A DNA stretch of 64,000 nucleotides from Arthrobacter sp. AK04 (GTDB taxonomy: Bacteria; Actinomycetota; Actinomycetes; Actinomycetales; Micrococcaceae): NCBI RefSeq assembly GCF_021129155.1, contig NZ_JAJOMC010000003.1:62001-126000 (forward strand), in the 5' to 3' direction. Under the pieces are notes generated by a model that saw nothing but the letters and a program-made list of their open reading frames with translations, made no database searches and was not told the origin of the DNA. Position 1 is the stretch's first letter, and every line of letters starts with the position of its first letter. Below, one piece after another: positions 24,968-34,361 of the stretch. The position numbers and the translations under genes were made by a program.

Positions 24968-25756
24968 ATGGCCGGACGTGTTAACGACAAACGAGTTCTG
25001 ATTACGGGCGCGGGAAGCGGGATGGGCCGGTCAGTTGCCCGACGCCTAGCGGCGGAAGGCGCGAAGCTGACAATCTTTGACCTCAACGCTGATGCGGCCG
25101 CTGAGGCAAGAGACGAGATAATTGCTGACGGCGGTACAGCAATTGCAGTTTCCGGAAACGTGGTCAGCCGTGATGACGTCGCTGCCGCGGTCGCCGCAGG
25201 AGTGGAGGCCTACGGCGGTCTCGACGTCATGTTCGCGATTGCCGGCATCATCAAACCCATGCATTTCCTGGACGTGACGGAGGAAAGCTGGCGGGCCACC
25301 CTTGACGTCAACGGTCTCGGATCATTGATTTGCCAGCAGGAGGCGGCGAAACAGATGATTTCGCAGGGAACCGGCGGCAAGTTGATCCTGACATCATCGA
25401 TCGCTGGCCGTCAGGGTTACCCGAACTTCGCAGCGTATTGCGCGAGCAAGTTTGCGGTGAACGCACTGGTGCAGGCGGCAGCCCGGGGACTTGCCGAGCA
25501 CGGCATTACCTGCAACGGCTTCGCCCCCGGAGTGGTGGACACTCCACTATGGCGCAAGCTTGACCTCGACATCATGGAACTCGGGGACACCTCAGCGCCG
25601 GGGCAGGCATTCGCTGAGTTCTCTGGATCCATTCTCGCCGGGCGGCCCGGTACACCTGAAGATGTCACTGGGACGGCGCTCTACTTGGCTTCGGACGATT
25701 CCGACTACATGACCGGCCAAGTTGTCATGATCGACGGCGGCATGGTTCTCGTGTAG
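24968..25756 (+). CDS. short-chain dehydrogenase/reductase (SDR)
   Basis: 262-residue classical SDR. The NAD(P)-binding motif is GAGSGMG (about 14-20), the active-site Ser lies in LTSSIAG, and YCASK supplies the catalytic Tyr and Lys near residues 157-161. A DGGMVLV C-terminus is typical. It would oxidise or reduce a hydroxy/keto group. It is preceded by AAAGGAG and followed by a strong terminator, so it is a single-gene unit in front of the beta-oxidation operon. Confidence 0.85.
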   Translation: MAGRVNDKRVLITGAGSGMGRSVARRLAAEGAKLTIFDLNADAAAEARDEIIADGGTAIAVSGNVVSRDDVAAAVAAGVEAYGGLDVMFAIAGIIKPMHFLDVTEESWRATLDVNGLGSLICQQEAAKQMISQGTGGKLILTSSIAGRQGYPNFAAYCASKFAVNALVQAAARGLAEHGITCNGFAPGVVDTPLWRKLDLDIMELGDTSAPGQAFAEFSGSILAGRPGTPEDVTGTALYLASDDSDYMTGQVVMIDGGMVLV

Positions 25757-25786
25757 TGGAGCGATGACCACAAAGGCGGTTCAAGA

Positions 25787-25818
25787 GGAAGCACCCCCGA
25801 TCACCTTGGGGTGCTTCC
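25787..25818 (+). terminator. rho-independent terminator after SDR gene
   Basis: 11-bp perfect stem (25787-25797 with 25808-25818), 10-nt loop, followed by TTCTTC. Confidence 0.8.
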
Positions 25819-25883
25819 TTCTTCAATTGGCGCAAGCTCCCGCAACACGGCGCAATTATTGCGAATGTCGCATCAATAAGCGC

Positions 25884-25899
25884 TCCAATAAGTATTGGA
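25884..25899. promoter_or_regulatory. 16-bp palindrome upstream of CoA-transferase operon
   Basis: TCCAATA-AG-TATTGGA is a perfect inverted repeat 58 bp before the CaiB-type gene. It could be an operator for the LysR at 31514 or another local regulator. A CCAATA-AA-TATTGG copy occurs at 39908-39921. Confidence 0.4.
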
Positions 25900-25957
25900 C
25901 CGATTGTAATGGCAATGGGATGGTTGATGTAACACGCCGAGCATGCAAAGGAGAGCC

Positions 25958-27235
25958 GTGACGATCCAAACTAGCCCCAAAATTGAATGGCCCGAGCTGA
26001 ACGAGCCTTGCGCCACCCAGAACGCGGCCTCGCCGACCGACATGTTCGGCCGCGAGGGAAGCGGCCCTTTGTCGGGATTGCTGGTTGCCGATTTCGGTCG
26101 TGTCCTAGCCGGCCCATACTGCACCATGCTCTTGGCGGACATGGGAGCAACTGTTGTCAAGATTGAAAGTCCGGATGGCGACGAAACCCGGGCCTGGATG
26201 CCTCCCGTTCGAAACGGTGAGTCGACCTACTACCTTTCAATCAACCGAAATAAGGGATCGATCGCCTTGGATCTCCGGGATGAGGCCGATTGCGAGATCG
26301 CTAAAGACATCGCCAAGCGGGCGGACGTCGTCGTCGAAAACTTCAAACCCACCGGTCTGGACCGATTCGGGCTCGACTACGGTTCGGTTGCCATTACCAA
26401 TCCTGGGGTAATCTACGCATCAATCACAGGTTTCGGAACGGCTGGGGGCGCCTCCCTTCCCGGATACGACCTGCTGGTCCAGGCACTGTCCGGCCTCATG
26501 AGTCTGACCGGCGCACCGGACCAGCCGGGATACCGCTCCGGAGTGGCCGTATTCGACGTGATTACCGGCCTCCACGCTGCCATAGGCATACTTGCCGCCG
26601 TTCATGAACGCGAGAAGACAGGCCGTGGACAGCGAATCGAGGTGAATCTGATGTCATCAGCGCTGTCCGGGATGGTCAATCAAACCGCCGGCTATCTTCT
26701 GAGCGGCACCGTCCCCTCCAGGCTGGGAAACGAGCATCCCAGTATCTACCCCTACGAGCCGTTACCGACGAAAGAAGGCGACATAGTGATCGCCATCGGC
26801 AACGATCCGCAGTTCCGTAAGTTGTGCCAAGCCCTCGCCATTCCGCAGTTGAGCCTCGACCCGCGGTTCGCAACGGCTCCAGCCCGCAGTCTGAGCCGCG
26901 AAGAACTTCGGCCTGAACTGCAAACTGCTCTCGCCCGACGGTCTTCCGCTGAGTGGTTTGATGTTCTCACCGCGGCAGGAATTCCCTGCGCTCCCATCAA
27001 CGACGTTCGCCAAGGCCTCGATTTCGCTGAACGTATTGGGTTGGAACCTATCGTCACTGTTGGTCAAGGTCTCCAGGCCACCCCCACTGTCCGTAATCCC
27101 ATCACATTCTCGGAGACACCTGTCAGCTACGACCTGATTCCTCCGGGGCACGATGCGAACCGCGAACAGATTCTCGACTGGCTTGCATCAGGGCAACAGA
27201 CATCAGCACACAGCCGGCGTGCATCCGCATCATAA
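25958..27235 (+). CDS. CaiB/BaiF-family (class III) CoA-transferase
   Basis: 425 residues. Class III CoA-transferases move CoA from a donor thioester to a carboxylic acid through an aspartyl intermediate. The N-terminal segment VADFGRVLAGPYCTMLLADMGATVVKIE is diagnostic, and ENFKPTGLDRFGLDY follows. GTG 25958 is preferred: AAAGGAG stands 4 bp in front, within the longer ATG 25943 frame. It begins an operon with acyl-CoA dehydrogenase, thiolase, enoyl-CoA hydratase and 3-hydroxyacyl-CoA dehydrogenase, so it probably activates the acid that the beta-oxidation enzymes then degrade. Confidence 0.88.
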   Translation: MTIQTSPKIEWPELNEPCATQNAASPTDMFGREGSGPLSGLLVADFGRVLAGPYCTMLLADMGATVVKIESPDGDETRAWMPPVRNGESTYYLSINRNKGSIALDLRDEADCEIAKDIAKRADVVVENFKPTGLDRFGLDYGSVAITNPGVIYASITGFGTAGGASLPGYDLLVQALSGLMSLTGAPDQPGYRSGVAVFDVITGLHAAIGILAAVHEREKTGRGQRIEVNLMSSALSGMVNQTAGYLLSGTVPSRLGNEHPSIYPYEPLPTKEGDIVIAIGNDPQFRKLCQALAIPQLSLDPRFATAPARSLSREELRPELQTALARRSSAEWFDVLTAAGIPCAPINDVRQGLDFAERIGLEPIVTVGQGLQATPTVRNPITFSETPVSYDLIPPGHDANREQILDWLASGQQTSAHSRRASAS

Positions 27236-27249
27236 CGAAAGGTTCAACG

Positions 27250-28452
27250 ATGACCACCACAGCCGACCGCCAGACGGCAACCTCTGACTACTTCCGCCTG
27301 GACGACGATCTAACTACGGACGAGATCGCCATCCGCGACAAAGTCCGTGCCTTCGCCGAGGAGCGCGTACTGCCCGTCATCAATTCCTACTGGGAGAAGG
27401 CCGAGTTCCCGGAGGAGTTGCTCGCGCCATTAGCCCAGCTGAATGTCATCGGAACAACGATCAGAGGCTACGGTTGCCCTGGCATGAGCCGCAAAGCAGC
27501 AGGAATGGTGGCGCGGGAAATGGCTCGGGCTGACGGGAGCCTGAACACCTTTCTTGGAATCCACTCCAATCTTTGTATGGGAGCCCTCAACCTGCTGGGC
27601 ACCGCAGAGCAGCGGGAACGCTGGCTCCCAGCCCTGGCCCGGATTGATAAGACGGGAGCTTTCGCCCTGACCGAACCTGACCATGGCTCCGACTCCGTGG
27701 CCTTGGAAACGCAGGCGAGGCAGGAGGGAGACGCATGGGTGCTCTCAGGCCGCAAGCGTTGGATCGGGAACGGCCATTGTGCCGATGTCATAGTCCTGTT
27801 TGCACGAAACACGGCCGATGGCAACGTCAACGCCTTCGTCATTGAGAAGGATGCCGAGGGCCGATACCCGGCCGGGTACTCCCCCACTGTCATTTCAGGG
27901 AAGGTCGGCAAGCGAGCAATCCTGCAGGCCGACATCGAGATAACCGAGATGCGGATTCCCCACGCCAACAGGCTGGAACTGTGCCATTCCTTCCGGGATG
28001 TCTCCCGGGTGCTGCAGGCGACACGGGGCGGGGCCGCCTGGGAAGCAGTGGGCCACGCCATGGCAGCCTTTGAAATCGCCGCCGACTACGCTCTAAGCCG
28101 GCACCAATTCGGGAAACCGATCGGCTCCTACCAGCTTGTTCAGTCCAGGCTTGCGAACATGCTCAGCGAACTCACCACAATGCAGCTGCTATGCACCCGA
28201 ATGGCCGAACTCGCTGATAGGGATCAGCTCACCAACGCGCAAGCATCGATGGTCAAGATGGCCACGGCGCAAAAGGGCAAATGGATCTGCAACGAAGCGC
28301 GGGACCTACTGGGCGGCAATGGCCTGCTGTTGGAAAACCACGTGATCCGACACATGACCGACATGGAGGTTGTCTCCACCTACGAAGGCACAGATTCCAT
28401 GCAAGCACTCATTGTAGGCCGCGACATCACCGGTATCTCCGCTTTCAACTGA
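27250..28452 (+). CDS. acyl-CoA dehydrogenase (glutaryl-CoA-dehydrogenase-like)
   Basis: 400-residue FAD enzyme that introduces the 2,3 double bond into an acyl-CoA. It shows FALTEPDHGSDS (FAD/substrate region), ADYALSRHQFGKPIGSYQLVQ and the C-terminal STYEGTDSMQALIVGRDITG, in which the Glu of YEGT is the catalytic base. The closest pattern is glutaryl-/adipyl-CoA dehydrogenase, which suits a dicarboxylate. It lies 14 bp after the CoA-transferase with GAAAGG as ribosome site. Confidence 0.87.
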   Translation: MTTTADRQTATSDYFRLDDDLTTDEIAIRDKVRAFAEERVLPVINSYWEKAEFPEELLAPLAQLNVIGTTIRGYGCPGMSRKAAGMVAREMARADGSLNTFLGIHSNLCMGALNLLGTAEQRERWLPALARIDKTGAFALTEPDHGSDSVALETQARQEGDAWVLSGRKRWIGNGHCADVIVLFARNTADGNVNAFVIEKDAEGRYPAGYSPTVISGKVGKRAILQADIEITEMRIPHANRLELCHSFRDVSRVLQATRGGAAWEAVGHAMAAFEIAADYALSRHQFGKPIGSYQLVQSRLANMLSELTTMQLLCTRMAELADRDQLTNAQASMVKMATAQKGKWICNEARDLLGGNGLLLENHVIRHMTDMEVVSTYEGTDSMQALIVGRDITGISAFN

Positions 28453-28498
28453 CCCTCGCCTGCACACAAAAACACGACAGACACATGATTGGAACACC

Positions 28499-29722
28499 AT
28501 GCCTGAGGCCTTCCTGATCGGCGGAGCCCGTACCCCAGTGGGCCGCTACGGCGGCTCCCTCTCCTCCGTCCGCCCTGACGATCTCGCGGCAATCGCCGTG
28601 CGTGCCGCCGTCGAACGCGCCGGTATTGACCCTGCAACTGTGGATGAGGTAATCCTCGGCAACGCCAACGGCGCAGGAGAAGAGAACCGCAACGTCGCGC
28701 GCATGGCATGGCTCCTTGCCGGCTTCCCGGACTCGGTCCCGGGAATCACCGTCAACCGGCTCTGCGCCTCGGGCCTGAGCGCCATCATCATGGCGTCCCA
28801 CATGGTGAAAGCCGGTGCTGCCGACATCGTGGTGGCCGGCGGGGTTGAATCCATGTCCCGCGCCCCCTGGGTCATGGAAAAGCCGGACAAACCCTTCGCC
28901 AAGCCCGGCGCCATTGTGGACACCTCCATCGGCTGGCGCTTCCCCAACCCCGCCTTCCTCTCCGGAGAACTCTCCCGCGACGGCAAAGCCACCTACTCCA
29001 TGCCGGAAACCGCCGAGGAAGTAGCCCGCGCCTACAACATCTCCCGTGACGACTGCGACGCGTTCGCCGTCCGGTCCCATGAGCGCGCCCTCGCAGCCAT
29101 CGAGGCCGGACACTTTGCCGACGAGATCGTCCCCGTCACGGTCAAAGGCCGCAAGGGTGCCGAAACCATCGTGGACACAGATGAAGGGCCGCGCCCCGGA
29201 ACGTCGCTGGACGTCCTCGCCGGCCTGCGGCCGGTAGTCAAGGGCGGCAGCGTCGTCACCGCCGGCAACGCATCCACCCTCAACGACGGCGCGTCCGCCA
29301 TCATCGTCGCATCCGAGGCTGCAGTGGAGAAATACGGCCTGGCTCCCCGGGCACGTATCCTCGAGGGCACCTCCGCCGGCGTCGCGCAGGAAGTCATGGG
29401 CATCGGCCCGGTCCCGGCCACCCGCAAGGTCCTGGACCGAGCCGGCCTTGCCGTGGGCGACCTGGCCGCCGTCGAACTTAACGAAGCCTTCGCCTCCCAG
29501 GCTCTGGCCTGCATGCGCGAGCTGAAGCTCGAACCGGACACCGTCAACAACGACGGCGGTGCGATCTCCCTGGGCCATCCGCTTGGCTCCTCCGGATCCC
29601 GGCTCGTCATCACGCTGCTCGGCCGGCTCGAACGCGAGGTGAACCAAGGCCGGAAGCTCGGCCTCGCCACCATGTGCGTTGGGGTCGGGCAGGGCACTGC
29701 CCTGCTGCTGGAAGGCATCTGA
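28499..29722 (+). CDS. thiolase (acetyl-CoA C-acyltransferase, 3-oxoadipyl-CoA type)
   Basis: 407 residues. It has the nucleophile C89 in VNRLCASGLSA, the GGAISLGHPLGSSG histidine motif near residue 360 and the second cysteine in MCVGVGQG near residue 395. It would split a 3-oxoacyl-CoA into acetyl-CoA and a shortened acyl-CoA. The similar NANGAGEENRN.ARM segment is shared with the frameshifted thiolase at 41606-42816. It overlaps the enoyl-CoA hydratase start by one base (TGATG). Confidence 0.9.
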   Translation: MPEAFLIGGARTPVGRYGGSLSSVRPDDLAAIAVRAAVERAGIDPATVDEVILGNANGAGEENRNVARMAWLLAGFPDSVPGITVNRLCASGLSAIIMASHMVKAGAADIVVAGGVESMSRAPWVMEKPDKPFAKPGAIVDTSIGWRFPNPAFLSGELSRDGKATYSMPETAEEVARAYNISRDDCDAFAVRSHERALAAIEAGHFADEIVPVTVKGRKGAETIVDTDEGPRPGTSLDVLAGLRPVVKGGSVVTAGNASTLNDGASAIIVASEAAVEKYGLAPRARILEGTSAGVAQEVMGIGPVPATRKVLDRAGLAVGDLAAVELNEAFASQALACMRELKLEPDTVNNDGGAISLGHPLGSSGSRLVITLLGRLEREVNQGRKLGLATMCVGVGQGTALLLEGI

Positions 29723-30528
29723 TGACCGCAGTCACGGACGACGCCGGGACCCGTTTAGATACCTCAGCTTTTGAAACACTGCTGGTTCGGGAGCATGAAG
29801 ACCGCCTAACGGTCCGCCTTCACCGGCCCGAAGTGCGGAACGCGATCGGCCAGGCAACAGTGGATGAGCTGCACGCGGTGTGCACGTATCTGGAGCGCGC
29901 ACCGAAAGTCCTCATCCTTTCTGGAACACCCGGCGATGAGGCAACGGGGGCCAAGGCTGTCTTTGCGTCCGGCGCCGACATCGCGCAGTTGCGGGAGCGG
30001 CACCGTGACGATGCCCTCGCGGGCATCAACTCCCGCATATTTGACCGGATCGCAAAATTGCCAATGCCTGTGATCGCCGCCTTGGACGGTTACGCGCTAG
30101 GCGGTGGAGCGGAACTCGCCTACGCGGCAGACTTCCGCATCGGCACCCCGTCTCTACGAATGGGGAACCCGGAAACGAACCTGGGCATCCTGGCCGCAGC
30201 CGGCGCCACTTGGCGGCTAAAGGAGCTCGTGGGCGAACCCGTTGCCAAGCAGATCTTGCTTGCGGGCAGAGTCCTCACTGGTGAAGAGTGCCTGAACGTC
30301 GGCCTGGTTACGGAGCTTGTGGAGCCGGGAAAGCTGCTGGACGCTGCGAACGCTCTCGCCGATGCCATCGCCGCGCAGGACCCGTTAGCAATCCGGATTA
30401 CCAAAGCAGTGTTCCACGCGCCACGGGATGCCCACCCAATGATCGATTCCTTGGCCCAAGGCATTTTGTTTGAATCGGAAGCCAAGTTTGACCGCATGCA
30501 GACATTCCTCGACCGGAAGAAGAAGTAG
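29722..30528 (+). CDS. enoyl-CoA hydratase/isomerase family protein
   Basis: 268-residue crotonase-fold enzyme that would hydrate the 2-enoyl-CoA. It shows VFASGADIAQL (oxyanion-hole region), ALDGYALGGGAELAYAADFRI and the NPETNLGILAAAG segment, where the first catalytic Glu is present. ATG 29722 overlaps the thiolase stop, indicating coupling; the upstream in-frame start at 29674 lies inside the thiolase gene. It is followed directly by the hydroxyacyl-CoA dehydrogenase. Confidence 0.88.
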   Translation: MTAVTDDAGTRLDTSAFETLLVREHEDRLTVRLHRPEVRNAIGQATVDELHAVCTYLERAPKVLILSGTPGDEATGAKAVFASGADIAQLRERHRDDALAGINSRIFDRIAKLPMPVIAALDGYALGGGAELAYAADFRIGTPSLRMGNPETNLGILAAAGATWRLKELVGEPVAKQILLAGRVLTGEECLNVGLVTELVEPGKLLDAANALADAIAAQDPLAIRITKAVFHAPRDAHPMIDSLAQGILFESEAKFDRMQTFLDRKKK

Positions 30529-31422
30529 ATGAACATCACCGTACAGCCCGAAGCGAACGCCGCCGTCCTGCCGGCGGACTTCCCGGCACGAGTCGGCGTC
30601 CTCGGAGGCGGAAGAATGGGGGCCGGCATTGCGCACGGCTTCCTCGTTAGCGGGGCCAGTGTCGTGGTGGTTGAGCGCGATGCCGCTGCCGTTCAGTCGG
30701 CCCGGAAGCGAGTGGAAGCCTCGGCCGTGAAAACCATCGAGCGTGACCCCCAGGCGGGCAACCTCGATGAGATGCTTTCCCGGCTCAAAGTCTCCATGGA
30801 CTACCGGGAATTCGGGGACCGACAGCTGGTAGTGGAGGCCGTTCCTGAGGATTGGGACTTGAAAGTAGCAGCGCTGCGCAAAGTTGAGGAACATGCCGCA
30901 CCGGGCACCGTAATTGCCTCGAACACGTCTTCCCTGTCCGTATCGGGACTCGCCGAAGAGCTGGCACGGCCGCAGGATTTCTTGGGACTACACTTCTTCA
31001 ATCCCGTGCCGGCCTCTGCCCTCATCGAGGTGGTCATCGGTAAACAGACCCTTCCTGGACTCGTCGAACAGGCCCGGAACTGGGTGCTGGGCCTGGGAAA
31101 AACGGCCGTGGTTGTTAATGACGCTCCCGGTTTTGCGTCTTCCCGCCTAGGAGTAGCAATAGCACTGGAAGCGATGCGGATGGTCGAGGAAGGCGTCGCC
31201 AGCGCGGAAGACATCGACAACGCAATGGTCCTTGGGTACAAGCACCCCACCGGTCCGTTACGCACCACGGACATCGTAGGCCTAGACGTTCGCTTGGGCA
31301 TCTCCGAGTACCTTCACAAAACCCTTGGTGCGCGGTTTGCACCGCCGCAAATTTTGCGGGAAAAAGTAGCTCGCGGCGAGCTGGGTCGCAAGACTGGCAA
31401 GGGCTTCTTTGACTGGACATAG
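30529..31422 (+). CDS. 3-hydroxyacyl-CoA dehydrogenase
   Basis: 297 residues, the short single-domain form. NAD-binding motif LGGGRMGAGIAHGFLVSGA (about 24-42), catalytic His in GLHFFNPVP (about 153-161), and the C-terminal domain with VNDAPGFASSRLG. It starts immediately after the hydratase stop. It would oxidise the 3-hydroxyacyl-CoA to the 3-oxoacyl-CoA used by the thiolase of this operon. Confidence 0.9.
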   Translation: MNITVQPEANAAVLPADFPARVGVLGGGRMGAGIAHGFLVSGASVVVVERDAAAVQSARKRVEASAVKTIERDPQAGNLDEMLSRLKVSMDYREFGDRQLVVEAVPEDWDLKVAALRKVEEHAAPGTVIASNTSSLSVSGLAEELARPQDFLGLHFFNPVPASALIEVVIGKQTLPGLVEQARNWVLGLGKTAVVVNDAPGFASSRLGVAIALEAMRMVEEGVASAEDIDNAMVLGYKHPTGPLRTTDIVGLDVRLGISEYLHKTLGARFAPPQILREKVARGELGRKTGKGFFDWT

Positions 31423-31513
31423 AGTCGCTGCGGGGCATGTTGTATTATTACTGCCAGCGGTTTCTGGTCCTCCTGAGTGATACTCTTGCCTCAATAATGA
31501 GCGGAGGGACACC

Positions 31514-32419
31514 GTGGAAGTTAGCCAGTTAGTTGCCTTTCTTGCTGTGGCTGATGAGCTTCACTTCGGACGTGCGGCCGAAAGGCTTCATGTTGCTCAG
31601 CCGCCGCTTAGCAGGACGATAAAGCAACTTGAAAATGAACTGGGTTCGCGGTTACTTGACCGGACGACGCGATCGGTCAAGTTGACATCCAGCGGTAGAG
31701 CATTGGTTGGACCGGCGATGGAAGTTCTTGATGCGCTTCGTCGCGCGGAGGATGCAGTCCGTTCTGCTGATGACGGGGAATCGGGCCTCGTCCGGATAGC
31801 CTTTGCCGGTGTCTCGACACACCAACTTGTTGCCAAGCTGGCCCGCCTGGTTAGGTCCCAACGGCCAGGCATACAACTGGACCTTTCCAGCCAGAACTTC
31901 GCCCAACCGGCGATGACTAAGCTCGTTCAAGGCGAGACGGATGTCGCCTTTGGACGATGGGATGTAATTCCTGCGGAAGTCTCCTCCGAGGTTGTCATGC
32001 GGGACTCGCTGGTAATCGCGCTCCCTGATACGCATGAAATGGCCGGAGCACGTCGTTTAGCAATCGCGCGGCTGGCTGGGGAGGGATTCATTTCTCTGCC
32101 CTCCTATGAAGGGGCGGTGCTTCCTGACCGGCTTCGGCGGCTCGCGCGGGATAACGGGTTTGTTCCCAACATCGTTCAGGTGGCACCGGACACGCAGACC
32201 GCTTTGGCATTAGTCAGCGCGGAAGTCGGATGCCATCTGACCTTGGCCTCAGTCGCAGAGCATGGAACTGATCCGCATGTGGTGTTTGTGCCACTGGAGG
32301 ACACCACTACCGACGTAGACCTCAGGGCCGCCTGGCGCACGGATGACACCAATCCAGCCGTTCGAGCCGTTCTGCGCGAGGTCATGAACCTCGTCGAAGG
32401 ATCCCGGTCCGGCCTCTGA
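31514..32419 (+). CDS. LysR-family transcriptional regulator
   Basis: 301 residues from GTG 31514 (GGAGGG upstream). The HTH reads LAVADELHFGRAAERLHVAQPPLSRTIKQLE (about 9-39), and a periplasmic-binding-like effector domain follows (KLVQGETDVAFGRWD and TALALVSAEVGCHLT segments). It is co-directional with the beta-oxidation operon and ends 7 bp from the convergent AcoR-like gene. It is probably an activator of one of the neighbouring operons; the ligand is unknown. Confidence 0.88.
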   Translation: MEVSQLVAFLAVADELHFGRAAERLHVAQPPLSRTIKQLENELGSRLLDRTTRSVKLTSSGRALVGPAMEVLDALRRAEDAVRSADDGESGLVRIAFAGVSTHQLVAKLARLVRSQRPGIQLDLSSQNFAQPAMTKLVQGETDVAFGRWDVIPAEVSSEVVMRDSLVIALPDTHEMAGARRLAIARLAGEGFISLPSYEGAVLPDRLRRLARDNGFVPNIVQVAPDTQTALALVSAEVGCHLTLASVAEHGTDPHVVFVPLEDTTTDVDLRAAWRTDDTNPAVRAVLREVMNLVEGSRSGL

Positions 32420-32426
32420 ACATCAC

Positions 32427-34166
32427 TTAGATAGTCGCCTCGCCAGATTCGAGTCCAAGCTGCCGGAGGCGGCGATAAAGTGTGGTCCTGCCCATCCCCA
32501 ATAGTTCAGCCGCCTCGGACTTGTTCCCACCGGCGGCGTCCAAGGCCCTGATAATTGCCTCCCGCTCCGCGGACTTTATTAGCGACAGGGGGCGCCTCGG
32601 AGGCGCCTGTTGAAGATGCTTTGGCAAGTGCCGCCGCTCAATCACTGATGCGTTCACCGTACGAACGAGTTCGGCGAGAGTATCTGCCAATTCGGCCACA
32701 TTGCCCGGCCAATTCCATTGAACCAGGGACTGCAGAGCAGCCGGCGACATCGTGTGCCGGGCATTGGCGTCCACTTCATTTAGGATGCGGGTTACGAGAC
32801 CGGGAATTCGTTCAGGCGTCTGAGCCAGGGGCGCCGTATGGGCATGCGCACCTAGAGAGCCTACGAGCGCTTGTACTTCCGGAGAAGCCTGCTCTTGGCA
32901 CACAGTTACCAGCAGGCTTCCGGAGCGGTGACCGGCCTCCCACCTCTTCTGTGTGGCACCCACTGCCCTTGAGAACAGTCCAAAATCGTCACCACCGATC
33001 TTCTCGACGCGGCGGACGAGGACGTCTTCGCCTCGCTGCAACAGATCCTCGACCCTGCCCCAGGGCGTTGGCGACCCCGCTGAAATTGTGAACACCTCCG
33101 CCACCGGCTTGCCCCAGGTTGCTAGGAGTTCCGAAGCGGCTGTCGACCTTCCGGAACCCGGTGGTCCCTCAATAACAGCAATGGGTTGCCCCAAGGCCAG
33201 CAGGCTCAACTTTTCCCCTGCTGGTTCGCCGCCTTGTTTTCGCAACCCCGCCTCACTGGCTCCTGGGCGCCAGGACGGCTCCGACTCGGAGAAGTGAACG
33301 ACAAAATGGACGCGTGGGCCGTCACTGACTCTTCGAGCCGTGATTTCAATCGGCGTTCCATCGAGTTCACGACGAAGCGTCGCGGACGTAGACCAATCGT
33401 GGGCATTGAGGACTTCCCACAACATCACATGTGAAGCAACATTTACGTATGGCAGCCCAGGAGTATTCGCGAGGATCGATTCGTGATCCAGGACTACTGT
33501 AGGGCGCTGGGAACTAGTAAACCGCATGAACGACATTGCCAAGGCTAGGTCTTGGGGCCTCGAGGACGTTCGAAGTCTTTCCTCGATCTGTTGGCTTATT
33601 TCCCTAGCGAGCGAGAGCATGATGGGGCTTGCCGCTTGAATTGGCCCGCCTAGCGCGATGGAACCGACCACAAGACCTGCCGGCGTATAGATGGGCGCCG
33701 CCGCACAGGCATTTGCAGCCAAGGCATCGTTATAGTGTTGGCTGCCCTTGACGAATACCGGACGCTTTTCGACCATGGACGTACCAAGTGCGTTAGTGCC
33801 GATAGCGTCCTCGGAGTAGTCGAAGCCTTCAGCCGCGTGCATGTTATCCAAACGACGGCGCTCACTACTGTCACTGGTCCGCCTGTCGACGATGCTGCCG
33901 CCGCGATCGCTTAGAAACAGGGTGGTGCCCGTGTCGGTCAACTGATGCTGCCAGCGGTCGAGTACGGGAACAGCCGCCCTGCCCAACAACGAGTCCGTGT
34001 CCACGTCGCGGTAGCGCTGTACAGGTGCCGAGGCTTCAACTGCGCTGCCGATGGATCTGCGCCAGCTCCGCACAATCAGATCTGGCACTGCGTCGTCCGC
34101 TTGGTAAGCAGCCGTAAGTCCTACGCGAATCAGCTTTTCGCGCGCCTCCCGCACTGGATCGCCCAT
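32427..34166 (-). CDS. AcoR/MimR-like GAF + degenerate AAA+ + Fis regulator
   Basis: 579 residues. A GAF sensor (about 60-200) contains GTNALGT, a central AAA+-like domain spans about 320-510, and a Fis-type HTH closes the protein (NKSEAAELLGMGRTTLYRRL, about 546-565). The Walker A is GPPGSGRS, with Arg instead of the usual Lys, and no GAFTGA sigma-54-contact loop is visible. This is the actinobacterial form of the AcoR family, working without sigma-54. It is divergent from the monooxygenase operon, and a 19-bp near-palindrome at 34261-34279 lies between them. Relatives (MimR, AcoR) control ketone, alcohol or acetoin catabolism, which fits its neighbours. Confidence 0.85.
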   Translation of the reverse strand: MGDPVREAREKLIRVGLTAAYQADDAVPDLIVRSWRRSIGSAVEASAPVQRYRDVDTDSLLGRAAVPVLDRWQHQLTDTGTTLFLSDRGGSIVDRRTSDSSERRRLDNMHAAEGFDYSEDAIGTNALGTSMVEKRPVFVKGSQHYNDALAANACAAAPIYTPAGLVVGSIALGGPIQAASPIMLSLAREISQQIEERLRTSSRPQDLALAMSFMRFTSSQRPTVVLDHESILANTPGLPYVNVASHVMLWEVLNAHDWSTSATLRRELDGTPIEITARRVSDGPRVHFVVHFSESEPSWRPGASEAGLRKQGGEPAGEKLSLLALGQPIAVIEGPPGSGRSTAASELLATWGKPVAEVFTISAGSPTPWGRVEDLLQRGEDVLVRRVEKIGGDDFGLFSRAVGATQKRWEAGHRSGSLLVTVCQEQASPEVQALVGSLGAHAHTAPLAQTPERIPGLVTRILNEVDANARHTMSPAALQSLVQWNWPGNVAELADTLAELVRTVNASVIERRHLPKHLQQAPPRRPLSLIKSAEREAIIRALDAAGGNKSEAAELLGMGRTTLYRRLRQLGLESGEATI

Positions 34167-34260
34167 TTTGCACCTTTGCAGTGTTGTTCGCTCGATGAAA
34201 GCGAGCAGTCGCGATTATTACTCCAGGGGTATCAAACCCGCAAATCCGAGCCCCGGAAGA

Positions 34261-34279
34261 GTGTTCCAAGTTGAAACAC
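34261..34279. promoter_or_regulatory. 19-bp near-palindrome, putative AcoR/MimR-type operator
   Basis: GTGTTCCAA-G-TTGAAACAC: 8 of 9 positions pair around a central G. It lies 100 bp before the monooxygenase start, between it and its likely regulator. Confidence 0.5.
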
Positions 34280-34361
34280 CTATGGGCTCCTTTGCAGCCA
34301 CACACTGGTGACTACGAGGTGAATTATCTCACACCGTCCTATTAGTCAGAGGAGCACCACC

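Noticed and set aside
28445-29647. 400-codon minus-strand open frame
   Set aside because: Antisense shadow of the intact thiolase at 28499-29722; Gly/Asp/Val-rich and without motifs.
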